A DNA stretch of 64,000 bases from Roseobacter sp. HKCCD6576-2 (GTDB lineage Bacteria; Pseudomonadota; Alphaproteobacteria; Rhodobacterales; Rhodobacteraceae). The stretch's first letter is position 1. Every line of letters begins with the position of its first letter. Shown in pieces: positions 1 through 8,180 of this stretch. A program made the translations under genes and the position numbers. The notes under the pieces are model-generated. The model was not told where the DNA came from. It did no database searches and saw only the letters and a list, made by a program, of their open reading frames with translations. The DNA lies in the NCBI RefSeq assembly GCF_013179285.1, contig NZ_WVNW01000005.1:62001-126000 (forward strand), written 5' to 3'.

Positions 1-164
1 CGATTGTGGTGACCCATGACCTGGCGGTGGTCCGGCTTCTGGCGGACCGGCTGATGGTGATGAAAGACGGGCATGTTGTGGAAACCGGGCTGACCGATCA
101 GGTGTTGGACGATCCACAACATGGCTACACGCAGCTGCTGGTCAGCTCGGTTCTGCAGGTTTGA
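1..164 (+). CDS. phnK: PhnK, C-P lyase accessory ABC ATPase (C-terminal end only)
   Basis: The window opens inside this gene; only the last 53 or so codons are present, in the frame that starts at base 3. The visible part begins with the end of the ABC ATPase core (VTHDLAVV, with the H-loop histidine) and ends with a tail containing PQHGYTQLLVSSVLQ, which is characteristic of PhnK. PhnK is an ABC-type ATPase that associates with the PhnGHIJ carbon-phosphorus lyase core. The stop codon lies 12 bases before phnL, whose Shine-Dalgarno sequence (gaggag) overlaps the end of this gene, so the two are clearly co-transcribed. The rest of the gene, and presumably phnGHIJ, lies to the left of the window. 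Confidence 0.9.
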   Translation, partial: IVVTHDLAVVRLLADRLMVMKDGHVVETGLTDQVLDDPQHGYTQLLVSSVLQV

Positions 165-176
165 GGAGACGGCACG

Positions 177-860
177 ATGATCGAGGTTCAGGATTTGGGC
201 AAAAGCTTCACGCTGCACAATCAGGGCAGCGCGGTGATCCCCGTTTTGGAGGGCGCTGGCTTTGTGGTCGCGCCCGGCGAATGCGTCGCGCTGACCGGGG
301 CGTCGGGGGCGGGCAAATCCACCGTGATGCGCATCCTCTATGGCAATTACCTGGCGCAAGCGGGCCGGGTGGTGATTGGCGGCGTTAACCTGACGCAAGC
401 CGAGCCGCGCGATATCCTGACACTCCGGCGTGAGACGCTTGGCTATGTCAGCCAGTTCCTCCGCGTCGTCCCCCGGGTGCCAACGCTGGAGGTTGTGGCC
501 GAACCTTGCCTGGCCATTGGCATGGACGAGCACGATGCCTTTGACCGTGCCCGGGATTTGTTGGCGCGGCTGAACATCCCCGAACGGCTCTGGTCGCTTT
601 CGCCCACCACCTTCTCGGGCGGGGAGCAACAGCGGGTGAACATCGCGCGCGGCTTTGCCCATGGCTATCCGGCGCTTCTTCTGGACGAGCCGACTGCCAG
701 CTTGGACCCGGAAAACCGCGCGGTGGTGCTGAGCCTGATCGAGGAGGCGAAGGCCCGCGGCGCGGCGATTGTCGGCATCTTCCATGATGCACCGGCCCGC
801 GCCCGGATTGCCGATCGGGAGATTGATGTCAGCGCCTTCACCCCAAGGCAGGCCGCATGA
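177..860 (+). CDS. phnL: PhnL, C-P lyase complex ABC ATPase
   Basis: A 227-residue ABC ATPase of normal PhnL length. Walker A is GASGAGKST (about residues 41-49), the signature is SGGEQ (147-151), Walker B is LLLDEPTA (167-174) and the H-loop histidine is near 203. PhnL is a non-transport ABC protein of the C-P lyase system. It is needed to make ribose 1-methylphosphonate triphosphate from ATP and the phosphonate, although its exact step is less well defined than that of PhnI or PhnJ. It follows phnK by 12 bases with a good ribosome-binding site, and its last four bases (ATGA) overlap the start of phnN, which indicates translational coupling in one operon. Confidence 0.93.
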   Translation: MIEVQDLGKSFTLHNQGSAVIPVLEGAGFVVAPGECVALTGASGAGKSTVMRILYGNYLAQAGRVVIGGVNLTQAEPRDILTLRRETLGYVSQFLRVVPRVPTLEVVAEPCLAIGMDEHDAFDRARDLLARLNIPERLWSLSPTTFSGGEQQRVNIARGFAHGYPALLLDEPTASLDPENRAVVLSLIEEAKARGAAIVGIFHDAPARARIADREIDVSAFTPRQAA

Positions 861-1402
861 CACAAGGACGGTTCATCGCGGTCGTTGGCCCCTCGGGCGT
901 TGGCAAAGACAGCGTGATGGAGGCGCTTTGTGCAGCCCGGCCTGATCTCTATCGGGTGCGCCGGGTGATCACCCGCGCCGCCGAAGCCGGCGGCGAAGAT
1001 TATGAGCCGGTCAGCCGAGAGATGTTTCAGACCCGCGTCGCCAACGGCGATTTCGCGCTGCATTGGGAGGCGCATGGTCTGTCATATGGTATCCCATCTG
1101 GCGTCGCCTCGCGCCTGAGCGCGGGCCAAGACGCCTTGGCGAACCTGTCCCGCAGCATGTTGGGCACGGCGGCCAGCGTGTTTGCCGAGGTGCATGTGTT
1201 GTCGATCACCGCATCGCCAGAAGTTCTGGCGCAGCGTTTGGCGGATCGCGGACGAGAGACGCCAGCGGATGTTGCTGCCCGGCTGGCCCGGACCGCACCA
1301 CCAATGCCGCAGGGCGTTCGCGTGACACAGATCAACAATAGCGGCGCACTCGCCGACAGCGTCGCCACGGCACTTGCCGCGCTTTACCCGGCCAAGGTGT
1401 AG
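857..1402 (+). CDS. phnN: PhnN, ribose 1,5-bisphosphate phosphokinase
   Basis: A 181-residue P-loop kinase related to guanylate kinase. The P-loop GPSGVGKDS is at residues 11-19, and a following RRVITRA segment matches the family's substrate-binding region. PhnN phosphorylates ribose 1,5-bisphosphate, the by-product left after methylphosphonate breakdown, to PRPP, returning the sugar to nucleotide metabolism. It overlaps phnL by four bases. Its 3' end overlaps the convergent DUF1045 gene by 19 bases, so neither gene has room for a terminator between them. Family assignment is strong from sequence and context. Confidence 0.93.
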   Translation: MTQGRFIAVVGPSGVGKDSVMEALCAARPDLYRVRRVITRAAEAGGEDYEPVSREMFQTRVANGDFALHWEAHGLSYGIPSGVASRLSAGQDALANLSRSMLGTAASVFAEVHVLSITASPEVLAQRLADRGRETPADVAARLARTAPPMPQGVRVTQINNSGALADSVATALAALYPAKV

Positions 1403-2070
1403 CGGTGGATGAGATGAAACCGTCCATCCTCCGCCTCGCCCATCAAGGCCAGAGTGTCGATCACGTAGGGCCGTTCCAGAACCGGCGCGAGATGATCCGA
1501 CAGACGCGCGGCCAAGGCATCGGCCTCCACCTCGGGCAAGCGACCGCTGAGCGTCAGGTGGAAGCGGAACTCCTCCAACACGTAAGGATAGCCCCAGGCG
1601 GCCAGCATCGCCTCCTGCCGGGCGTTGAGGCCGGATGTGCGACGGCGCGCCAGTTCGGCCTCGGTCGGCGGCGCACGGAAGCGGTCCAAACCTTTCACGA
1701 CCGCGCCTGCGAGCGCAGCCAGGTCCGGCGCGGGGCCGTCGGGCACCAGCGCCACAAACCCGCCCAAGCGCCGCACGGTCAGACCGGGAAGCTCAACTGG
1801 GGCGAGGCTGGCAAGCAAAGCCGCCGCCGCGTCTTCCAGAGCCGCCCGCGTGGTTCCCTCCGCCAAACGGAACGGCGGCTTGATCGTGCCGTGAAAGCCG
1901 TATTTGCGGGGCGTCGCTGTCAACTCTGCAACCGGCCTGGGCAAATCGTCCAACATCGGCTGCGCCACCTCTTGCCCCGAAACGGCATCCCAACCCAACC
2001 AGGCCGCCCCCGCATCGTAAAGCGCCCCTTGCGGCAATACATAAATCGCGTAACGGGTGAATGCGGTCAT
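1384..2070 (-). CDS. DUF1045 phosphonate-metabolism protein, 2H phosphoesterase-like
   Basis: A 228-residue protein with two H-x-T motifs, HGT at about residues 60-62 and HLT at about 171-173. These are the paired active-site motifs of 2H phosphoesterases (2'-5' RNA ligase-like). The N-terminal RYAIYVLPQG and the YGFHGT segment match DUF1045, a family found almost only in phosphonate clusters. A plausible role is cleavage of the cyclic ribose phosphate product of C-P lyase, a job done by PhnP in other bacteria; no phnP is visible here, so this is an inference. It is transcribed against phnN and divergently from phnM, with only 38 bases between the two starts, which must hold both promoters. 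Confidence 0.85.
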   Translation of the reverse strand: MTAFTRYAIYVLPQGALYDAGAAWLGWDAVSGQEVAQPMLDDLPRPVAELTATPRKYGFHGTIKPPFRLAEGTTRAALEDAAAALLASLAPVELPGLTVRRLGGFVALVPDGPAPDLAALAGAVVKGLDRFRAPPTEAELARRRTSGLNARQEAMLAAWGYPYVLEEFRFHLTLSGRLPEVEADALAARLSDHLAPVLERPYVIDTLALMGEAEDGRFHLIHRYTLAG

Positions 2071-2108
2071 CGTTTTGCCCCTTGCCTACTTGATCGGAGA
2101 CTATCGCC

Positions 2109-3254
2109 ATGCCAGATGCGGTGATCCTTGCCAATGCCACCCTGGTTCTGCCCGAAGAGACCCTGACCGGTCATCTGCGGTTCGAGAATGGTGAAATCAC
2201 AGATGTGGTCGCGGGCAGTGCCGTGCCTAAGGGCGCAGTCGATTGCGGCGGCGATATCGTCGCGCCCGGGCTGATTGAACTGCACACAGACAATCTTGAG
2301 CGGCATCTCCGCCCACGTCCCCGTGTCGACTGGCCACATAATGCGGCGATTGTGGCCCATGATGCAGAGCTTGCGGCAACCGGCATTACAACCGTGTTCG
2401 ATGCGATCCGTGTCGGGTCGCTGGAAGGGAGTATCAGCACCGGATGGACGCGGTATGCCCGGAAAATGGCCGATGAAATCCTCGCCATGCGCACAGCGGG
2501 CGCGCTGAAGATCAGCCATCATCTGCACCTGCGGGCTGAGATCTGCTCGCACAGCTTGATCGAGGAGTTGGATGGGTTCGGCCCGGATGATCGGGTTGGA
2601 ATTCTCAGCTTGATGGACCACACGCCGGGGCAACGGCAGTTCGCCGATCTCACCCAATATGAAGCCTATATGCGGGGCAAACACGGGATCAGCCAAGAGG
2701 CGTTTGAAGCCCATGTCATTGAGCGGACGGCATTGGGCGCAAGAGTCCGCGCCCCGCATGAGGCCGCCGCGGTGGAGGCCGCGCAACGCTATGGCGCGGT
2801 TTTGGCCAGCCATGACGACACCACCGTTGATCACGTGGCCGTCTCGGCGGCGCATGGCATCCGCTTGGCCGAGTTCCCGACCACGATGGAGGCCGCCCGC
2901 GCCTGCCGCCAGAATGCAATCGCGGTGATGATGGGGGCGCCGAACCTGATCCGAGGCGGCTCGCATTCGGGCAATGTGGCCGCTGAAACCCTCGCTGAGG
3001 CAGGCCTCTTGGACATTCTGTCGTCGGATTATGTCCCCGCCGCGCTGCTTTATGCGGCGATGAAGCTGGGCACGCTCTGGGGGGATATGTCCCGCGCCAT
3101 GGCGACGGTCACCTCCGCCCCCGCCAAAGCGGCGGGGCTGATGGATCGCGGCATGATCGCGCCCGGCAAACGCGCCGATTTGATCCGCTTTGCGCAGGTC
3201 GGCGATGTGCCTGTTCTGCACGGTGTCTGGTCGAATGGCACGCGCGTGGCTTGA
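2109..3254 (+). CDS. phnM: PhnM, ribose 1-methylphosphonate 5-triphosphate diphosphatase (copy 1)
   Basis: A 381-residue amidohydrolase-fold enzyme. The metal-binding HTD motif is at about residues 59-61 (GLIELHTDNLERH), followed by VAHDAELAATGITTVFDA, a SLMDHTPGQRQF segment and a SHDD motif, all typical of PhnM. It removes pyrophosphate from ribose 1-methylphosphonate 5-triphosphate before C-P bond cleavage by PhnJ. The start has a clear upstream cggaga ribosome-binding site. It is divergent from DUF1045 and ends one base before the stop of the convergent isomerase gene. This copy looks closer to the canonical enterobacterial enzyme than the second copy at 4104-5258. Confidence 0.92.
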   Translation: MPDAVILANATLVLPEETLTGHLRFENGEITDVVAGSAVPKGAVDCGGDIVAPGLIELHTDNLERHLRPRPRVDWPHNAAIVAHDAELAATGITTVFDAIRVGSLEGSISTGWTRYARKMADEILAMRTAGALKISHHLHLRAEICSHSLIEELDGFGPDDRVGILSLMDHTPGQRQFADLTQYEAYMRGKHGISQEAFEAHVIERTALGARVRAPHEAAAVEAAQRYGAVLASHDDTTVDHVAVSAAHGIRLAEFPTTMEAARACRQNAIAVMMGAPNLIRGGSHSGNVAAETLAEAGLLDILSSDYVPAALLYAAMKLGTLWGDMSRAMATVTSAPAKAAGLMDRGMIAPGKRADLIRFAQVGDVPVLHGVWSNGTRVA

Positions 3255-3255
3255 T

Positions 3256-4089
3256 CTAGCAAGCAAGCCCTTCGCCTTCCAAATAGGCCATCGCGGCGGG
3301 GATATCGGTCACCTGGCGCAGCTCCAGCACAAGATGCGGCTTAACGGGAAGCGCGGCCAGAGCACGGAACACCTGATGCCAGTTGATCGTACCCTGCCCC
3401 GGCGCCCAATGCCGGTCGGCATAGCCATCGGCATCCTGCAAATGCACATGGTCCAGCATCGCGCCCGCTTGGCTCACGAAATAATCGACGGGCGGTGCCC
3501 CTGTGGACCCGTGGGCGTAGTGCGCATGGCCGGTATCAATTGAGAGCTTCACGACGTCCGAGCCGAAGCTTTGGGCCAGCTCAAGCCGATCGCCGGGGGC
3601 GATATCCTCGATATTCTCTATGACCAGGGTCACGCCCTGGGCCGCCGCCCGGTCCACCACCGGGCGCATCACAGCATGGACCTGCGCGATCTTCCGCTCC
3701 CGCGCCGAGGGGCTGTTGCCGACCCGTGGGTTGTTGTTGAAATTATTGTAATCCCAGGTGGTATAGGGTGAATGCACCACCATCTGCGTTGCACCAAGCG
3801 CGGCACAAATCTCCAGCCCGGTCAGGAACCGTTTGGTGATAAGCGGCGCGATCTCCGGATCGTCATTGTCGATTGGCACGCCGATAAACGGCCCATGGAT
3901 GCCAAGCCGCCCCTCGAACCCGTCGAGCAGCGATTTCGCCTGATCCACACGCGATTGCCAATCGCCAAGCAGAAGCTCGGTTGCAAAGAAGTCCTGAATT
4001 TCAAGATCGCGCTGCCCGTCGATCAACCAATCGCGATAGTGGGGCAGATCGGCCACCATCAAGGCAGCGCCAATTTGAAGCGGGTCCAT
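3256..4089 (-). CDS. TIM-barrel sugar phosphate isomerase/epimerase family protein
   Basis: A 277-residue AP endonuclease 2/xylose isomerase-like TIM barrel. Expected strand-end metal-ligand motifs occur in order: HGPF, VVHSPYT, VIENIED, DTGHAHYAHG, HVHLQDADG and a final LELR. Such enzymes isomerise or epimerise sugars, or cleave phosphosugar-like substrates, using divalent metals. The start at 4089 was preferred over an upstream in-frame start because it has a gcggagcg ribosome-binding site and lies 14 bases after the upstream phnM stop. It is probably co-transcribed with the second phnM, suggesting a role in handling a sugar phosphonate or ribose phosphate intermediate. The actual substrate cannot be read from sequence. 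Confidence 0.8.
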   Translation of the reverse strand: MDPLQIGAALMVADLPHYRDWLIDGQRDLEIQDFFATELLLGDWQSRVDQAKSLLDGFEGRLGIHGPFIGVPIDNDDPEIAPLITKRFLTGLEICAALGATQMVVHSPYTTWDYNNFNNNPRVGNSPSARERKIAQVHAVMRPVVDRAAAQGVTLVIENIEDIAPGDRLELAQSFGSDVVKLSIDTGHAHYAHGSTGAPPVDYFVSQAGAMLDHVHLQDADGYADRHWAPGQGTINWHQVFRALAALPVKPHLVLELRQVTDIPAAMAYLEGEGLAC

Positions 4090-4103
4090 CGCTGTCGCTC
4101 CGC

Positions 4104-5258
4104 TCAAAAGACCTGCCGCCCGGCGCGCCATGCGGCGGTGACGACGGGCTGACCATCCGTGACACGCACCGCCACCAGATCGGCGCGCAACCCCTCCGCG
4201 ATCCGCCCACGGTCCGTGAGGCCGGTCAACTCGGCGGGGGCGGTGCTCACCATGGCAATGGTTTGCGACAGATCGTAGGGCAGGTCCGGATCCGCCGCGA
4301 TGGCAAAGGCCGCATCCAGCGGGCTACGCGGGATGTAGTCGGAGGCCAGCACGTCAACGAGCCCCTCGGCCAGAAGCTTTTTGACCGCCACATTGCCCGA
4401 TTGCGACCCACCGCGCAGATAGTTCGGCGCACCGGCCACAATCGCCTGGCCCAAGCCGCGCGCATGGCGCGCCGCCTCGATGGTGGTTGGAAACTCGGAA
4501 ATGCGGATGCCTTCGGCCTGGGCCTGATCCACATGCGCCAAAGTCCGGTCATCATGGGTCATCAACGGCACACCCTCCGCCTTGGCGGCGGCGATCACAT
4601 GAGCGCGGACTTCGGGGCCGAAGCGGGTGGAGCGTTCGAAGAGCTCCTTCATCCGCGCGCGGCCCTCGTCTTCGCCGACCTCCATATCGCGGATCATGTG
4701 CCAGAACCATTTCTCGATATCCGGGCTTTGCCGGTCGCCGGGCGTGTGATCCATGACCGAGATCAGTTGCGCGATTTCGCGTCCGATGGTGGCATCGACC
4801 AGACCGAAGGTGGCGGGGTCGGAAATCTCGCAGCGCATATGCAAGATGTGCTCCGCCCGGAACATACCCGCGCGCTGTCCCTCTTCCATCGCTTCGATCA
4901 ATGGAACGAGGATTTCCCGGCGCTCCGGCTTCTGCATCGCGGCACCGACGGACAGACTGTCGAACACGGTTGTGGTGCCGCCAGAGATGACCACCGCATC
5001 ATGCGCCATCAACGCTGGTAGAAAGGCCCATTGCACGGAGGTCCGGGGATGCACATGCGCCTCGACATGATCGGTATGGAGATCGACGATCCCCGGGATG
5101 AGGATTTGCCCGGTCAGATCTTGCCCGCCCGTGACGGTCGCGCCGATCTCGGCGATCTTTCCATCGTCGATCATCACCCCGCCTTCGACGAGACCATCGG
5201 GCGTGACCAGCGTGGCATTGCTCAACAAAAGCGGGCGGTTTGCGGGGGCATCGAACAT
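4104..5258 (-). CDS. phnM: PhnM-like ribose 1-methylphosphonate 5-triphosphate diphosphatase (copy 2)
   Basis: A 384-residue PhnM family amidohydrolase with HTDHVEAH near residues 61-68, LMAHDAVVISGGTTTVFDS, VMDHTPGDRQ, a MTHDDRT segment and GAPNYLRGGSQSGNVA. The frame stays open upstream to 5426, but 5258 is chosen because it gives normal PhnM length and has aagga upstream. It differs substantially from copy 1 (GGSQ for GGSH, different residues after the HTD metal site), so it is an old paralogue and not a recent duplicate. It leads a two-gene unit with the TIM-barrel protein and is preceded by a good Pho box at 5353-5370. It may act on a different phosphonate-derived sugar. Confidence 0.87.
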   Translation of the reverse strand: MFDAPANRPLLLSNATLVTPDGLVEGGVMIDDGKIAEIGATVTGGQDLTGQILIPGIVDLHTDHVEAHVHPRTSVQWAFLPALMAHDAVVISGGTTTVFDSLSVGAAMQKPERREILVPLIEAMEEGQRAGMFRAEHILHMRCEISDPATFGLVDATIGREIAQLISVMDHTPGDRQSPDIEKWFWHMIRDMEVGEDEGRARMKELFERSTRFGPEVRAHVIAAAKAEGVPLMTHDDRTLAHVDQAQAEGIRISEFPTTIEAARHARGLGQAIVAGAPNYLRGGSQSGNVAVKKLLAEGLVDVLASDYIPRSPLDAAFAIAADPDLPYDLSQTIAMVSTAPAELTGLTDRGRIAEGLRADLVAVRVTDGQPVVTAAWRAGRQVF

Positions 5259-5352
5259 CGCATGCGCATCCTTATCGGGGGTGATTGAGCGCGGGCACGC
5301 GCATTCTGGCCCTGTCTTGAGCGTGCTTGTGTAACGGGCCGGTGCAGCTCTG

Positions 5353-5370
5353 ATGATAGTTTCATGACAT
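5353..5370 (-). promoter_or_regulatory. Probable Pho box (PhoB binding site)
   Basis: Read on the minus strand the site is ATGTCATGAAACTATCAT. The textbook Pho box is two CTGTCAT half-sites separated by four bases; here the halves are ATGTCAT and CTATCAT, each matching 6 of 7 positions with the correct 11-base phasing and an A-rich spacer. It lies 95 bases before the second phnM and 78 bases before the divergent acetyltransferase gene. PhoB could therefore switch on one or both units under phosphate limitation. Orientation favours phnM. Confidence 0.7.
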
Positions 5371-5447
5371 CGGCAGCGGAGGGGTTTCAGAACCCCAATA
5401 GGCACGCCTAGGGTCGCGCCAAACATCCCTCAGACCGCGAGACCGCC

Positions 5448-6071
5448 ATGGCCCAGAAACAGCTCAGCGAACGTCCAAGCATTCATCCCGACGCCGAGGT
5501 GGCCGCCGATGTCTCCCTCGGCCGTTGGACCGAGGTTGGGCGCCGGACGCAAATGAAAGCCAGCGAGATGGGGGATTACTCCTATATCACCGAGGATGGT
5601 CATGTGATCTGGACCACGATTGGCAAGTTCTGTTCCATCGCCAATGGTGCGCGGATCAACCCGGGCAATCACCCGACATGGCGGGTGTGTCAGCATCACG
5701 CGATCTATCGCGCCGCCGCCTTCGATCTGGGCGAGGATGACACGGAGTTCTTCGAGTGGCGTAAGGAGAATTGGGTGACGCTTGGCCATGACGTCTGGCT
5801 TGGTCACGGGGTGACGGTGACCGCTGGCGTGACCATAGGTACGGGCGCCGTGATCGGCGCGGGCGCTGTGGTGACTAAAGATGTGCCGCCCTATACGATT
5901 GTCGGCGGTGTTCCGGCCCGCGAAATCCGTCGCCGTTTTACCGAAAAACAGGGCGAAGCGCTGATGGACATCGCCTGGTGGGATTGGACCCATGATGAAT
6001 TGCGCGCCGGTTTGCCCGATTTCCGAGCGCTCGATATCGACGCCTTTATTGAGAAATACCATCCGGGCTAG
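5448..6071 (+). CDS. Hexapeptide-repeat acetyltransferase of phosphonate clusters (chloramphenicol acetyltransferase-like)
   Basis: A 207-residue left-handed beta-helix protein. The core has imperfect hexapeptide repeats ([21 protein letters not shown]), followed by the family-typical [20 protein letters not shown]. Overall length and the N-terminal IHPDAEV segment fit the transferase family that accompanies phn genes (TIGR03308-like). Proteins of this shape form trimers and transfer acyl groups from acyl-CoA. A role like that of PhnO, acetylating aminoalkylphosphonates so that C-P lyase can use them, is possible but unproven. It is divergent from the second phnM and shares its Pho-box-containing upstream region. 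It sits 219 bases before phnD in the same direction. Confidence 0.83.
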   Translation: MAQKQLSERPSIHPDAEVAADVSLGRWTEVGRRTQMKASEMGDYSYITEDGHVIWTTIGKFCSIANGARINPGNHPTWRVCQHHAIYRAAAFDLGEDDTEFFEWRKENWVTLGHDVWLGHGVTVTAGVTIGTGAVIGAGAVVTKDVPPYTIVGGVPAREIRRRFTEKQGEALMDIAWWDWTHDELRAGLPDFRALDIDAFIEKYHPG

Positions 6072-6290
6072 GCCCCGCACGAACCAGCTTACCCGTGAAT
6101 CTCTGGCCTCCTCAGCGGTTTACGTCCGTTTCCGCGGAGTTGTCGAATTGCCGGTTACGAAGGTTTAACAATTTCGTCGCCTAACCGTCACTGTCCCAGC
6201 CTACCCCACGGCGTGCATCTTGGGGACCAGGGCTCAACAGAGGACAGCCCTGGCTCTGAACATCAAAAGCGTTCAGGACGGGACTAGATC

Positions 6291-7220
6291 ATGTTCAAAA
6301 CCACACTCAGCGTCGCCATTATCGGCGCCACGGCCCTCACCTCCACCGCAGCTCTCGCGCAAGACGCCGATTGGCGCGACGAAGTTCCAGTGTTCCGCGT
6401 TGGCATCCTTGGCGGCGAAAACGAAGCCGACCGTCTGCGGGAGCACGCGTGTCAGCAAGCTTACCTCGAAGAGCGGCTCGGCGTGCCGGTCGAGCTCTTC
6501 CCCGCCTCTGACTATGCGGGCGTCATGCAAGGCCTTCTGGCCGGTCAGCTTGAGTTCGCAGGCTTGGGATCTTCGGGCTATGCTGGCATCTCGCTGCAAG
6601 ACCCCGACGCGGTTGAGCCGCTTTACACGACCATGCAGATCGACGGCTCGCTCGGCTATTACTCGGTGATGTATGCGCGCGCCGATAGCGGCATCGAGAG
6701 CCTGGCCGATATGGAAGGCCACAGCCTCGCCTTCGCCGATCCGAACTCCACCTCGGGCTACCTGGTGCCGTCTTACGAGTTGGCCGCCGAGGAAGGCCTG
6801 AATTTCGAGGAGTTTTTCTCCGAAACCGGCTTTGGCGGTGGTCATGAACAAGCCGTGGTTGCGGTTCTGAACGGTCAATATGATGCGGGCGTCACCTGGA
6901 CTTCCGGCGTTGGCGACATTGCCGAAGGTTATAGCCGCGGCAACCTGCGCTCGATGGTCGACAAAGACATGCTCGATATGTCGGAGATTCAGATCATCTG
7001 GCAATCGAACCTGATCACCAACGGCCCCCGCGTGATCCGCTCCGACCTGCCGCAAGAACTCAAAGACTTGGTCATGGGTGCGATGATGCAGCTTCAGGTC
7101 TCCGACCGGGACTGCTTCGACGCGATCAACGATGGCGAATCCATGGGCTATTGGCCGATCAATCATGAGTTCTATGAGCCGATCATCAACATGCGCCGTG
7201 AGCTTCAGGGCGACCGTTAA
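6291..7220 (+). CDS. phnD: PhnD, phosphonate ABC transporter periplasmic binding protein
   Basis: A 309-residue type 2 periplasmic binding protein. Residues 1-23 form a Sec signal peptide (hydrophobic VAIIGATALTSTAA, cleavage after ALA). The mature part has FRVGILGGENEADRL and the SSGYAGISL and FADPNSTSGYLVPSY segments typical of PhnD-type binding proteins, where the STSGY loop contacts the phosphonate. It delivers phosphonates to the PhnE permeases. The 219-base upstream region contains a perfect 8-bp inverted repeat at 6227-6253 (CCAGGGCT/AGCCCTGG) in the likely 5' leader. A strong terminator follows the gene at once, which should give phnD more transcript than the downstream permease genes. 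Confidence 0.93.
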   Translation: MFKTTLSVAIIGATALTSTAALAQDADWRDEVPVFRVGILGGENEADRLREHACQQAYLEERLGVPVELFPASDYAGVMQGLLAGQLEFAGLGSSGYAGISLQDPDAVEPLYTTMQIDGSLGYYSVMYARADSGIESLADMEGHSLAFADPNSTSGYLVPSYELAAEEGLNFEEFFSETGFGGGHEQAVVAVLNGQYDAGVTWTSGVGDIAEGYSRGNLRSMVDKDMLDMSEIQIIWQSNLITNGPRVIRSDLPQELKDLVMGAMMQLQVSDRDCFDAINDGESMGYWPINHEFYEPIINMRRELQGDR

Positions 7221-7239
7221 GCAGACCTAAAAGATACCG

Positions 7240-7270
7240 GGGTCGGGCGCTTTGCCCGGCCCTTCTTTTT
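7240..7270 (+). terminator. Intercistronic rho-independent terminator between phnD and phnC
   Basis: A 9-bp stem (7240-7248 with 7254-7262, one G-U pair) with a GCTTT loop is followed by TTCTTTTTT. It lies 20 bases after the phnD stop and 84 bases before phnC. Partial termination here is the usual way of making more binding protein than permease. Confidence 0.85.
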
Positions 7271-7353
7271 TGTATGTCAGCCCGCGCCATTTCCGACCGG
7301 GACAGCCGGAACCGCCAGGGCCCTTCCACCACAACAGCAGGGGGCACCCAATC

Positions 7354-8169
7354 ATGCTGAAACTAGAGAAATTGACCCGTCGGTTTGGCGAGACCGCCGC
7401 CGTTGATAACGTGACGCTCGACATCCCAGATGGCCAGATGGTGGGCATCATTGGCCGCTCTGGCGCCGGGAAATCGACCCTGCTGCGCCTCTTGAACCGG
7501 CTCACCGACCCTTCGGAAGGGCAAATCCTCTTTGGCGACACGGATATTGCGCAGTTGAAAGGCCGGGCCTTACGTCAATGGCGTTCGGACTGCGCCATGA
7601 TTTTCCAGCAGTTCAATTTGGTCGGTCGCCTTGATGTGTTGACCAATGTTCTGACCGGTCGGCTTTTCGATCTGCCCGGTTGGCGCGCATTGGCCCAAGT
7701 CTACACGCCACAAGAGCGCGCCTTCGCGGTTCAAGCGCTCGACCGGCTGACCATGGCCCACACCGCGTTGCAACGCGCCGAAACCCTCTCCGGCGGGCAG
7801 CAGCAGCGCGTCGCCATCGCCCGCGCCTTGGCGCAGGAACCGAAGATTTTGCTGGCCGACGAGCCGATCGCCTCGCTGGATCCGCTCAACGCAAAAGTCG
7901 TGATGGATGCGCTCCGCACGATCAACCAGCAGGACGGGATCACCGTGATCTGCAACCTGCACACGCTCGACACCGCCCGCGACTATTGCGACCGGATCAT
8001 CGGCATGCAGGCCGGCCGCGTCGTATTTGACGGCACGCCAGCGCAACTCACACACGGCATGGCCCGCGATATCTATGGCGCGGAAGCCGACGAAGCGCTG
8101 AACGAGGGGGCCACATCCACCAATCTCGCCGCCCGCCGTCCGGCCGAACCCGCGCACGCCTTGGTCTGA
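7354..8169 (+). CDS. phnC: PhnC, phosphonate ABC transporter ATPase
   Basis: A 271-residue ABC import ATPase. Walker A is GRSGAGKST (about residues 34-42), the Q-loop is MIFQQFNLV, the signature is LSGGQQQRV, Walker B is ILLADEP and the switch region is VICNLHTLD. The start at 7354 is chosen because it matches the family N-terminus ([12 protein letters not shown]) and follows a purine-rich caggggg site; the frame is open further upstream but would run into the phnD terminator. It energises phosphonate uptake with PhnD and the two PhnE proteins. A roughly 25-residue tail ([16 protein letters not shown]) lies beyond the usual ATPase core. Confidence 0.92.
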   Translation: MLKLEKLTRRFGETAAVDNVTLDIPDGQMVGIIGRSGAGKSTLLRLLNRLTDPSEGQILFGDTDIAQLKGRALRQWRSDCAMIFQQFNLVGRLDVLTNVLTGRLFDLPGWRALAQVYTPQERAFAVQALDRLTMAHTALQRAETLSGGQQQRVAIARALAQEPKILLADEPIASLDPLNAKVVMDALRTINQQDGITVICNLHTLDTARDYCDRIIGMQAGRVVFDGTPAQLTHGMARDIYGAEADEALNEGATSTNLAARRPAEPAHALV

Positions 8170-8180
8170 CGGGGGCGACA

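Noticed and set aside
2067-3266. A 399-codon open frame opposite the first phnM
   Set aside because: It shadows a canonical PhnM gene on the other strand and has no domain support.
3981-5021. A 346-codon open frame opposite the second phnM
   Set aside because: It is antisense to a clear PhnM gene with metal-site motifs and is low in coding character.
2109-5258. Recent tandem duplication of phnM
   Set aside because: The two proteins differ throughout, including residues next to the metal-binding motif, so they are old paralogues.
6165-6200. A Pho box before phnD
   Set aside because: TCGTCGC and CCGTCAC are at the right spacing, but match the half-site at only 3 and 5 of 7 positions.
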